From positions 8,352,001 to 8,416,000 of the forward strand of contig NZ_CP069396.1 of NCBI RefSeq assembly GCF_016887565.1: a stretch of DNA of 64,000 nucleotides, given 5' to 3'. The position numbers and the translations under genes are program-made. Origin of the DNA: Archangium violaceum. Its GTDB lineage: Bacteria > Myxococcota > Myxococcia > Myxococcales > Myxococcaceae. The notes beneath the pieces were generated by a model. The model worked only from the letters and a program-made list of their open reading frames with translations. It was not told where the DNA came from and did not search any database. Shown piece by piece: positions 1-10,200 of the stretch (position 1 is its first letter; each line of letters begins with the position of its first letter).

Positions 1-369
1 GTGACGGCCTGGGACGGGCGCCAGCTGGGCTACATCCAGCAGCGCTTCGGGGTATTGCGCCGGACGTTCGACCTCTGCACCCCGGCGGGCGTGGTGATGG
101 CCACACTGGAGGGGCCGCTGTGGAAGCCCTGGACCTTCCACGTCAAGCAGCGGGGCCAGGAGGTGGCCACCATCCGCAAGCAGTGGAGCGGGTTGGGCAA
201 GGAGGTCTTCAGCGACGCCGACAACTTCGGGGTGGAGTTCCACTCCGGCCTCACCGACGCCCGGTTGCGGCAGATGGTGCTCGCCGCCACGCTGATGGTG
301 GACCTCTGCTACTTCGAGGAGCGCAACCGGAGCGGCTCCTTCTGGGATTTTCTGGGCTTCTTCGACTGA
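1..369 (+). CDS. Phospholipid scramblase-like protein, C-terminal part
   Basis: The reading frame is open from the first base of the window, so the GTG there may be internal and the gene probably starts upstream. The 122 visible residues have the look of the scramblase/LURP-one beta-barrel family: regularly alternating hydrophobic strands, a WKPWTFHVK segment and a hydrophobic C-terminal helix (MVLAATLMVDLCYFEE). Eukaryotic family members move or bind phospholipids; the role of bacterial members is poorly known. The gene runs convergently into the ferredoxin gene with only 7 bp between stop codons. Family assignment is by recognition of sequence style, without a search. Confidence 0.7.
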   Translation: MTAWDGRQLGYIQQRFGVLRRTFDLCTPAGVVMATLEGPLWKPWTFHVKQRGQEVATIRKQWSGLGKEVFSDADNFGVEFHSGLTDARLRQMVLAATLMVDLCYFEERNRSGSFWDFLGFFD

Positions 370-376
370 GGCCGGT

Positions 377-709
377 CTACTCGGCCTTCTTGCGCGAGAA
401 CGGCATCAGCAGCCGCTCCACGGGGTGCCCGCCCACGAGGTGCTCGTCGACGATGGTGGGCACATCCTCGGGCTTCACCGCGCCGTACCAGGTGCCCTCG
501 GGGTAGACGACCACCGAGACGCCGAACGCACAGGTGTCCAGACACCCGGCCGCGTTGGCCCTCATCTGTCCCTTCAAGCCGCGCTTCTCCAGCTCTTCCT
601 TGAAGCGGGCACGCACCTCCTCGGCGCCCTTCGACGCGCAGCACCCCTTGGGGTGCCCCTCGGGGCGCTGGTTGGTGCAGACGAATACATGACGCTTGAA
701 CGGAGGCAT
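377..709 (-). CDS. Thioredoxin-like [2Fe-2S] ferredoxin
   Basis: This 110-residue protein has the cysteine pattern of the thioredoxin-fold [2Fe-2S] ferredoxins (Shethna/Aquifex Fd type): C11, C23 (with an adjacent C24), C56 and C60, the last two in GCLDTC. Such proteins carry electrons in the cytoplasm and are related to the NuoE domain. An AGGAGG ribosome site lies 6 bases before the ATG. It is divergent from nrdJ across a 586-bp non-coding stretch. A role as an electron donor to the reductase would be speculation, because class II reductases normally use thioredoxin or glutaredoxin-type reductants. Confidence 0.85.
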   Translation of the reverse strand: MPPFKRHVFVCTNQRPEGHPKGCCASKGAEEVRARFKEELEKRGLKGQMRANAAGCLDTCAFGVSVVVYPEGTWYGAVKPEDVPTIVDEHLVGGHPVERLLMPFSRKKAE

Positions 710-875
710 GTCGCCCTCCTAACGCGGCTTCCGTCCAAAAGCGATTAACGCAATCGGCACCTGTCTGTCCCTTTCTTGCCTCGGGGTCTAGGCGGCCGGA
801 CGATCCGTGCACAGACTCTCAGCAAACATCCGCTAGTGATCATCGGCCTTTCCGCAGGAGTGACCCTACATGACT

Positions 876-890
876 CGTCATATGATGACG
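876..890. promoter_or_regulatory. Interrupted palindrome in the divergent ferredoxin/nrdJ region
   Basis: CGTCAT-ATG-ATGACG is a perfect 6+6 inverted repeat with a 3-bp centre. It sits in the long region between two divergent genes, about 170 bp from the ferredoxin start and 400 bp from nrdJ. This is the usual size of a dimeric regulator site, but no regulator is identified. The rest of the 586-bp stretch (710-1295) holds no convincing gene. Confidence 0.3.
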
Positions 891-1073
891 ATCCACTGCA
901 TCGAGGGCTGCGCAAGAGAGTTGATCGGCGGCCGGGCAGGCTTTAGATCGGCACCCCCGGCGCGGTTCCGAGCCGTGGAAGGCGTTCCGGACGTGGACCG
1001 TCCAATCGGTCACACTCCCCTAGCTGTAGGTGGCTCAACGATGGCGGACACAAGATCTAGGGGTCACAGAACC

Positions 1074-1103
1074 TTGACGAGTCCGGAACGAAGATCGTAC
1101 CTT
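1074..1103 (+). promoter_or_regulatory. Possible sigma-70 promoter of nrdJ
   Basis: TTGACG at 1074-1079 and TACCTT at 1098-1103 are separated by 18 bases, which is compatible with a housekeeping promoter reading toward nrdJ. It would leave a leader of roughly 185 bases before the nrdJ ATG. The -35 match is good and the -10 match is weak. I looked for a cobalamin riboswitch B12-box in this leader because the enzyme uses B12, and did not find one. Confidence 0.35.
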
Positions 1104-1221
1104 TACTTACCTGTCTGCCCCCCAAGCGAGCAGGCGGGACCCCAAAAACAGAGAATTTGACCCATCGTTACGTACTCTTCCCTACCCGGGGAGGAGGCGT
1201 GTCGAAACGAGATCACTCGAT

Positions 1222-1239
1222 CCCGAGAGATCTCGCGGG
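1222..1239. promoter_or_regulatory. 18-bp dyad in the nrdJ leader
   Basis: CCCGAGAGA/TCTCGCGGG is an uninterrupted 18-bp palindrome except for one mismatched pair, centred about 65 bases before the nrdJ ATG. It lies downstream of the candidate promoter, so it could be an operator or an RNA hairpin in the leader. It does not resemble the NrdR box consensus. Confidence 0.35.
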
Positions 1240-1295
1240 CTTGGCTTTTTGCAAATTTTGCATTCACACGCTGGGTGAAAGCAGTGGGAGGGACC

Positions 1296-4076
<2,781 letters not shown>

Positions 4077-4134
4077 GCTGAAAAATAAAGAGGCAGCGAC
4101 TGTATAAGGCGCTGCCCCTGTCGCTTTTCCACCA

Positions 4135-4166
4135 AGCCCCAACGGGTAACCGTTGGGGCTTTTATT
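4135..4166 (+). terminator. Rho-independent terminator after nrdJ
   Basis: An 11-bp perfect stem, AGCCCCAACGG with CCGTTGGGGCT, closes a GTAA loop and is followed by TTTATT. It ends 90 bases after the nrdJ stop. A second weaker hairpin (GGCAGCG 4092-4098 with CGCTGCC 4110-4116) precedes it. AT-rich composition begins at about 4078, so the terminator already lies in the foreign-looking segment. Confidence 0.85.
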
Positions 4167-4234
4167 AAGCCCACAGCCTGAACATCCGAGCAGCAACACG
4201 GGAACATAGGCGCAAGAGACAACGAGGATTAACC

Positions 4235-4426
4235 ATGAAGAAAGATTTGTTTTTCCTAAAAAGGCCGGCTGAACCCAGCAAACACAAAGGATTGACAACG
4301 GATGCGGGCACAATGTCACCGTTCTCAGGAACCGGCATCACTCCGTCTCGGCTGCCATCGCCGCCACCCGCCCAAGCCACGCCATTTCCGCCCTCATCCA
4401 GCAGCAATAGCAAAGGCGAGAAGTAG
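4235..4426 (+). CDS. Small tandem paralog 1 of the nuclease-linked island
   Basis: A 63-residue protein of unknown function. It starts with ATG behind a clear ribosome site (CGAGGA, six bases upstream). The N-terminus is basic and hydrophobic (MKKDLFFLKR), the C-terminus is Pro/Ser-rich and probably disordered. Residues 19-40 form a motif shared in register with the next two genes: G19, L20, D23, A24, P29, F30, P37, R39 and L40 are the positions common to all three. The next start codon follows the stop by 2 bases, so the genes should be cotranslated. Codon use is much less GC-biased than in nrdJ. I see no clear signal peptide or enzyme motif. Confidence 0.75.
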   Translation: MKKDLFFLKRPAEPSKHKGLTTDAGTMSPFSGTGITPSRLPSPPPAQATPFPPSSSSNSKGEK

Positions 4427-4802
4427 ATATGACATCTGAACGAGCCCCGGTGCACCTCAGCAAGCTCGTAATCGGAAGTGAATCCAAAAGAGTTGGGCGT
4501 CTCGACGGGCTCGACGTAGATGCCACACCGCACAGCCCGTTCGCAGCAGCTGCCGTTACTCCCGCCCGGCTTCAATCTAAAGCCAACGCCGCTCCGCCTC
4601 CTCCGACACCACCCAAGCAGGAAACCAAGACAGGGTGAGCGAGGTACAACCTTTGGCAACGAAGAAAAAGCAAGCTGCAGCCCTTTGGGCATGCCCAATC
4701 CCGTCGGCGCCGCGACAGCACGGTGGTGGCCTTGATGGCCTCGATCTCGACGCACTCAGCAAGAATCCATTTACCAGCACAAAGACAAAGCCAAGTCGAC
4801 TC
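4289..4802 (+). repeat. Three copies of a 22-residue coding motif
   Basis: The shared motif is encoded at 4289-4354, 4507-4572 and 4737-4802, once in each of the three small genes and each time in a different reading frame. The pattern is G-L-x2-D-A-x4-P-F-x6-P-x-R-L with no gaps. At all nine invariant positions the three codons are not all identical (for example GAT/GAT/GAC for Asp, TTC/TTC/TTT for Phe, CTG/CTT/CTC for the last Leu). That is the mark of selection on protein sequence, not of a recent DNA duplication. Confidence 0.8.
4429..4638 (+). CDS. Small tandem paralog 2 of the nuclease-linked island
   Basis: A 69-residue protein of unknown function, starting 2 bases after the stop of paralog 1. 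Residues 27-48 carry the shared motif (G27, L28, D31, A32, P37, F38, P45, R47, L48). Upstream, LDGLDVDA is nearly the same as LDGLDLDA in paralog 3, so these two are the closest pair. The C-terminal third is a Pro/Lys/Ala-rich tail without predicted fold. Its stop codon overlaps the GTG start of paralog 3 (GTGA), implying translational coupling. Confidence 0.75.
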   Translation: MTSERAPVHLSKLVIGSESKRVGRLDGLDVDATPHSPFAAAAVTPARLQSKANAAPPPPTPPKQETKTG

Positions 4803-4889
4803 AAGCCTTCGACTCAGGCCCCAACTCCCACCAACACGACCTCTCGAATGAGCGCACGGCCCACTCAGAAACCGAAAAAGAAACGTTAG
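4635..4889 (+). CDS. Small tandem paralog 3 of the nuclease-linked island
   Basis: An 84-residue protein of unknown function, beginning at a GTG that overlaps the preceding stop. It has a longer N-terminal segment (with KKK and a single Cys) before the motif at residues 35-56 (G35, L36, D39, A40, P45, F46, P53, R55, L56). The tail is rich in Thr, Pro and Lys and ends in a strongly basic PTQKPKKKR, which could bind nucleic acid. The nuclease-like gene follows after 9 bases. Confidence 0.75.
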   Translation: MSEVQPLATKKKQAAALWACPIPSAPRQHGGGLDGLDLDALSKNPFTSTKTKPSRLKPSTQAPTPTNTTSRMSARPTQKPKKKR

Positions 4890-4898
4890 CACCTGTTC

Positions 4899-6419
4899 AT
4901 GAGCGCCAAACACATACACATCACCATCGAGAGATACTCATTTATCCAACCCAACGGCGACATCGAAGAGTACGTCGCATATGCGCTTCAAAACAACGGC
5001 AGCACTCCACACCCATTATCTGGCAAGCATTTCCATCACGGCCTCACCGATTCCGAGAATACTGTTCTCATGGCATCCGATGGCTTGAGCGGATTCCTTG
5101 ACCCCCATGGTGGATGCGAATTTGCCACCATGCCGAACGGAGTCTTTCTGGTGGCACTTAATTTGCGCGGCCACATAGCACCTGGAAAGGCTCGTATCGT
5201 TGGCGTGCATGTGCGACGCCGAAAGCTCGCCAATGCCCAACCCAACGAAGCCAACCTCGACGACCCGCTTACAAGACGAGAGTTCAGCGCATTTCCAGAC
5301 GCAAGGATAGAAGCCGTTGTCGTTTACGTATTCCCAGTCGACCCTATTCGGCGCGAGATATCAGCAACTGGGGCTATACTCAAAACCACACGATTAGTAA
5401 GATGGGAATACACACCCCACCCCAACATACTCGAACGCTGGCGAGCAAGAGCACTGGACGCCATTCTTCCGCCCGCCACATTCAGCATCGACGATGCAAT
5501 TGCCGAATTCTATCGAGTCTTTGCAGCTGATGCCGCCGGTACTGTACATGAACCGGCCGAGGCAATACGCCTTCTTGAGGAGCTTCCAGAAAGCTTCGCT
5601 AACGCTACGATAGAAGCACGGCAGTTTCTCATACAATATCGGACGTATCCCTTCGAGGAGCGCCAAATACGCGCTCGCCAACTCGTAACAACGCTCCATT
5701 CACTGCGCGATCGAATTACTGTCACCCCCATGCCACTGGGGGCCAAACATCTCGATGTATTGCGCTTCACGATTCAAGACGTCCGCAACAAAATAGACGA
5801 ACACGGCATTCTAAGCCCGCCTCCGCGCAGTCTGCAAACTGTCGTAAGCCACCTGCTCCGCTTCGCCGACTCATGCAGGCAAGGCAGCCCTTTCGGGAAG
5901 AACGTGCGCGAGAAAGACTTTCATCAGCGCCTACTAACGTTCCTGCAAGGGGCGAATGGGCCAGTGCAGTCTGAGGTAACAATGGGGCAAGGGAGAATCG
6001 ACCTCGTCCTCGACGACACACCAATCGAGCTGAAGGCAAAGAAGCTCGGCAAGAACCCTGCACAAGGCATCACTCGTCACTTCGAGCAAGCAGCAAGTTA
6101 CGCATCTGGCCGAACAGTGGCCGCCGGGGTCTTGGTAATATTGGACCTAACCAACCACACTCACGAGACGCAGCATAGCGCACCACTGTCGAGCAACATC
6201 AAGGTTGTCCCGGTTAAAACCAAAAAGACAATTCGCGGCACGAACCATACCGTGCTTGTTGTTTTGGTCATAGAGGCATTCCCTCCAACGCCATCGAGTC
6301 TTGGCGTAAAGGGGAAGCGTAACCCATCGGCACGACGTACCGGAACTCGCGCATCCTCATCGCCACGTGGTCGCAGCAAGCCAGCCCGCAGAGGACAGGG
6401 CGAGACATCTCGTGTCTAA
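4899..6419 (+). CDS. PD-(D/E)XK nuclease-like protein with unrecognised N-terminal domain
   Basis: 506 residues. The C-terminal part fits the PD-(D/E)XK fold: helix EKDFHQRLLTFL (E338), a strand with E359, then GRIDLVL with D368, and IELKAKK with E377 and K379, giving D-x8-E-x-K. Strands with hydrophobic runs follow, and the last 40 or so residues are a basic Arg/Ser tail. Residues 1-110 look beta-rich and are not recognised; 180-335 look helical. The gene closes the island operon after the three motif genes and has the same lower-GC codon use. By family knowledge such a domain cuts DNA or RNA; a defence or conflict role is inferred from the context. The start has a poor ribosome site, in keeping with coupled translation. 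Confidence 0.8.
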   Translation: MSAKHIHITIERYSFIQPNGDIEEYVAYALQNNGSTPHPLSGKHFHHGLTDSENTVLMASDGLSGFLDPHGGCEFATMPNGVFLVALNLRGHIAPGKARIVGVHVRRRKLANAQPNEANLDDPLTRREFSAFPDARIEAVVVYVFPVDPIRREISATGAILKTTRLVRWEYTPHPNILERWRARALDAILPPATFSIDDAIAEFYRVFAADAAGTVHEPAEAIRLLEELPESFANATIEARQFLIQYRTYPFEERQIRARQLVTTLHSLRDRITVTPMPLGAKHLDVLRFTIQDVRNKIDEHGILSPPPRSLQTVVSHLLRFADSCRQGSPFGKNVREKDFHQRLLTFLQGANGPVQSEVTMGQGRIDLVLDDTPIELKAKKLGKNPAQGITRHFEQAASYASGRTVAAGVLVILDLTNHTHETQHSAPLSSNIKVVPVKTKKTIRGTNHTVLVVLVIEAFPPTPSSLGVKGKRNPSARRTGTRASSSPRGRSKPARRGQGETSRV

Positions 6420-6455
6420 CTCAGCTGCAGCAATATGAGTGACTACAGCTGAGTT
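6418..6455. terminator. Hairpin between the island operon and the convergent ATP-grasp gene
   Basis: AACTCAGCTG (6418-6427) and CAGCTGAGTT (6446-6455) form a perfect 10-bp stem with an 18-base loop, followed on the + strand by CTCTTTGC. The left arm overlaps the island stop codon, and the leftward gene ends 8 bases beyond the right arm. It can serve both convergent units. The right arm contains CAGCTGAG, which also occurs at 4070-4077 on the other side of the island. Confidence 0.6.
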
Positions 6456-6462
6456 CTCTTTG

Positions 6463-7248
6463 CTATCCCTCGATATTGGGCAGAGGACGCAGCCATCGCG
6501 CATCACCCGAGGCCACCGTCCGCGACGTACCCGAGGCCCGCTGAAGCACCCGAAGCACACCGGCCGCGTCACACGCGTAGAGACCCGAGCTCCATGCGGG
6601 GTTCAGCTCCACCACGGCCCACCCTCGCCCCTCGATGCGTCCCACGTCGAGGACGACCGCCGAGGGGAACGAGTCCCCTGCCCTCGCGAGCACCTCGGCC
6701 GCGAAGGTCCTGGCCCCCTCCAGATCGAACGAGGCCAGAGAAGACTCCTCGCGCTCGCCCTTCCAGGCGTAGGGGCTCGCGGTCACGACACGGCCCTCGA
6801 GAACGAAACAGCGGTACTCGTCGAGCCAACACACGGGCTCGGCCGTCAGGACGGGAAGACCGTCCTCGAGCACCTCGGGACCGGGAAGCTCCGCACCCGA
6901 GTGATAGACCGAGGCCCTGAACTGCTTCTCGTCGGCGGGTTTGACGAATCGCGGGAACCGCTCGCCCCGGGCCGCGCCGAGCGTGGTGAATCGCACGTCC
7001 CGGCGCACGAGTTCCTCGGGCAGGAGGGACAGCGTGTCGGCGGCGGGCTCGAGCAGGGCCAGGCCCAGCGCCTTGCCGATGGTGTCCGCCAGCAATGACT
7101 CCCCGTAGAAGACGAGGTCCTCCTCGGCCAGCCGCGCGGGAGGACGCCGATCGTGCAACCGGTGGACCCGCCACGAAAGCCGCGAGGCCTCCGTGGCGAG
7201 CGCGATCGAATCCGAGCTGAAGCGAGGCGACAGCAGGAGAACGGGCAC
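6463..7248 (-). CDS. ATP-grasp protein, probably R2K clade
   Basis: 261 residues, GTG start behind GGGGAG. The core reads as an ATP-grasp ligase: FVKPADEKQF (nucleotide-binding Lys and the R2K-like Lys), a strand pair around CWLDEYRCFVLEGRVV, and the metal site AVVLDVGRIEG...WAVVELNPAW with the Asp/Glu/Asn set. R2K-clade enzymes are predicted to form amide bonds on peptides or proteins; no substrate is evident. It follows the large Pro/Ala-rich gene by 13 bases in the same direction, so the two form an operon. GC content matches the host and not the adjacent island. Confidence 0.7.
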   Translation of the reverse strand: MPVLLLSPRFSSDSIALATEASRLSWRVHRLHDRRPPARLAEEDLVFYGESLLADTIGKALGLALLEPAADTLSLLPEELVRRDVRFTTLGAARGERFPRFVKPADEKQFRASVYHSGAELPGPEVLEDGLPVLTAEPVCWLDEYRCFVLEGRVVTASPYAWKGEREESSLASFDLEGARTFAAEVLARAGDSFPSAVVLDVGRIEGRGWAVVELNPAWSSGLYACDAAGVLRVLQRASGTSRTVASGDARWLRPLPNIEG

Positions 7249-7261
7249 GGCGGCTCCCCGC

Positions 7262-10200
7262 TCAGAACGAGGAGCCGCTCAACCGGCCGTAGGCCTCGGA
7301 CGCAGCGGACACGAGCTTCTCCAGGTCGTCGAGCTCCTCCGCGCCGAACGGAGAGGGACCGCCATCGAGGACGACGAAGCCCACGGTGCGCTCGCTCGCG
7401 CGGATCGGCGCGGCCATCAGGTGCGAGAACGACTCGCCCAGGGCCGCGAAGAGGGCCTCGTCCTCCTGGCTCTCCGGCATGCTGGAGACCACGAGCCTGC
7501 CACCGGCCGCGGCCATGGCGAGGAGCGAGGGCGCATCGAGATCCACCTGCAACGCGTTGACCGCGGGCTTGTTGCTCCCGGGGCCGTACCCGCGCCCCAC
7601 CCGGGCGAAGCCGAACGTCTCTCCCAGCAGGAAGCCCCGCGGGAAGCGCCCCTGGCAGTAGGACAGCAGCACCTTGCCCAGCGCGCCTCGCGTCGTCGCC
7701 TGCCGCAGCGCCTCGAGCGCCTCCTCGAGCTGCACCAGCTGCCCGCCCTGGGAGTCCCCGCCCTGGGCGCTCTCGGCCGAGTCCGAGGAGCTCGCCGCCG
7801 ACTCGGCGGACGGATCCCAGGTCGGGATGAACTCGTGGACGGATGCCAGGGGGATCTCCTCCTGCGCGCCGGAAGAAGCGGCCTGGATGGCGCTCGCGGC
7901 ATCGGACGAGAAGTCCACCTCGATGGCCCGCCGCTCCCAGGGAGACACGGGCTCGGCGTCCGCTCCGGCCTTCGCCGCCTCCGCCTGGCGCCACTTCATG
8001 AGCTCCAGGTTCGACGTCACCTCCAGCTCCCTCGAGGGCATTCTCGGTAGCTCGACGGGCGCGGGCGCGACCCTGGCCTTGCGCTCGGAATCCGCACCGC
8101 TCGGACCCGCCTCGGACGCAGACGGCACCACCTCGGACGCCTCGGGAGCCCGCTCCTCCTTCTTCGGCTCTGGCGTGAGAGACGGAGTGGCGGACACGAA
8201 TTCGGCCGCCAGAGGTGCCTGGACCGCGGCATCCGCGGGCTCCTCCATGGGAGCAACGAACGCCTCGCTCTCCACCACGAGCGAGACCGCTTTCCGATCC
8301 TGCTCGAACGAGGGATCCGACTTCTGTGCGGGTGCTTCCACGGGCGCCGCCGGAGCGGGCACGGACTGAGCGGAGGCAGCGGGAGGCTCGGCCTGCGCGG
8401 AGACAGGAGCCGGAGCCACCGCGCCCGGCGAGGAAGTCACCTCGGGCTTGTGCGCGATGTCCGGCGAGGACCCAGCAGGCTTCACCTCCGGTGCCGAGGC
8501 AACGGGAGCGGGAGGCGCGGCCTGGGCCTGTCCCACGGGCGGAGAGGACTGCACGCCACCCGGAGCCGAGGCCTGTGGCGCGGAGGGCGAGGCCTGCGAG
8601 GCGGTGGGCGCCGGAGCGCCCGGAGCCCGAGCTGAAACAGGCGCGGCCTGTGAAGCGGGAGCGCCAGGAGGCACCGACGCGCGCGGTGCACCAGCCGCGG
8701 GCTGCGGAGTCCCCGGGCCCGGAGGCGTTGCCTTCTGGGCCGGTGCGGGCTGCGAGGAAGGGCTCGCCCCCGGAGCAACGGCCGAGGGAGCCGGTGCCTG
8801 GCCAGCGGGAGGAACCGCTCCGCTCTGCACGGGCGCGGGCCCGGGGCGACTCGAGGCACTCGCGGGCTCCTGACGCGACGACATCCCCGGAGGAGGCTGG
8901 GCCCCGGGAGGACGCGCCGTCGCGGGCGCACCCGGAGGCACCTGGGCACCAGGAGGAGGCGGCAACACGCCAGGCGCCGGAGGACGCACGGACGCCGCTC
9001 CCGGCGTCGCCCCCTGAGCAGGAGGAACCGTGGCGGCCCCGGAGGGAGCCGTTCCCGGGGCACTCCGAGGCAACATGCCCGGAGGCAGATTCGGACCGGG
9101 GTGCGAGGGGGCACCCGTCGTGGGCACGGAACCCGCCGGCTTCGCAACCGCCGGAGCGCCCGGCGAAGCAGACGTTCCAGGGGAGGCGGGCTGCGAGGGC
9201 GCGGCGCCGGCCGGTGCCGAGCCCGGAGCCGTCGGCCCGACAGGCGGCTTCGCCGCTGGAGACTGTGCACCCGTTACTCCAGGCGTCGTGGACACTCCGG
9301 CCGCCGGGGCAGGCCGAGGAGGCACGGCGGCGTTGGGCGCGGCGGCGGGTTTCGGCGCGGCGGCAGCGGAGGTGGGCTGAGCGGGTGCGGAACCCGCCGG
9401 AGCACTCCCCGGTGCGGCGGGCGCGCCAGGAGCCGCCTGAGGCCGCGAAGGCACCGCCGCGCCAGGCGGCGGGGACGTCCCCGCCGCCGGCGGCTGCGCG
9501 GAAGGCCCCGCCCCCGGCGCACCGGGAGCACCCGGAGGACGAGGCGAGGCGGCCCCGGCCGGAACACTTCCCGGAGCCCCTGGCACTGGAGCACCCGCCG
9601 TCATCGCGGGCTTCGGAGCAACCGCGCCCACGGGGGCACCAGCGGGCGCTCCCGCCACGGGTGCCGCGGGCTTCGCGACGGGCCCGGCGGCCGAGGGCGC
9701 GGGCCGCATGCCGGGAGGCTGGTTCGCCACGGGAGCCGCCGCGGACGGCGCCTGAGGAGCCGCCCCTGGGTTGGCACCCGGAGCACCCGCGGCCGGAGGC
9801 CCCGCACGCACGGCGGCGGAAGGAGCCCCGGGCGCTGGCGAGGGCTGCGCCGGAGTCGAAGGAGCTGGAGCACCCGCGGCCGGAGGCCTCGGCGCGGACG
9901 CGGCCACCGGCTGTGCCGGAGCAGGAGGCACCTGCGCGGGCTGAGCCTGCAACGGCTGCGGAGCAGACGCGGGCTTCGGAGCCGGAGCAGCGCCCTGCCC
10001 CACCGCGAGCTTGGGCTGACCGGGGCGAGTGGGCCGCGTCGGCTTGGGGATGCCGTAGCGCTTCTCCAGGAAGTGGAAGAGGCGCAGCTCGGGCACGATG
10101 GAGGGCACGATGCGCATGCCCGTGGCGAAGCCGAGCGCGTCCAGGTGTTTCGGATCGAACGGCGCCACCATGGCCGCCTTCATGCGGCGACCCTCGATGG

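Noticed and set aside
870-1160. 96-residue open frame starting near an AGGAG in the nrdJ upstream region
   Set aside because: No third-position GC bias, no recognisable fold, and the predicted nrdJ promoter lies inside it.
1074-1295. Cobalamin riboswitch before nrdJ
   Set aside because: No B12-box sequence; only a promoter-like pair and a dyad were found.
4077-4234. Retron or structured RNA in front of the island genes
   Set aside because: No reverse transcriptase in the window; the two hairpins are explained by termination of nrdJ.
4165-4755. Leftward 196-codon frame opposite the three small genes
   Set aside because: The conserved motif and start/stop coupling support the rightward frames; the leftward product is Arg/Leu-rich without features.
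6463-7248. ATP-grasp gene as part of the island system
   Set aside because: It has host-like GC, reads the other way across a hairpin and is coupled to the upstream Pro/Ala-rich gene; adjacency alone is not enough.
8400-10020. Apparent DNA repeats in the Pro/Ala linker region
   Set aside because: They follow from degenerate Pro/Ala/Gly codons within one reading frame; no CRISPR-like spacing or identical units.
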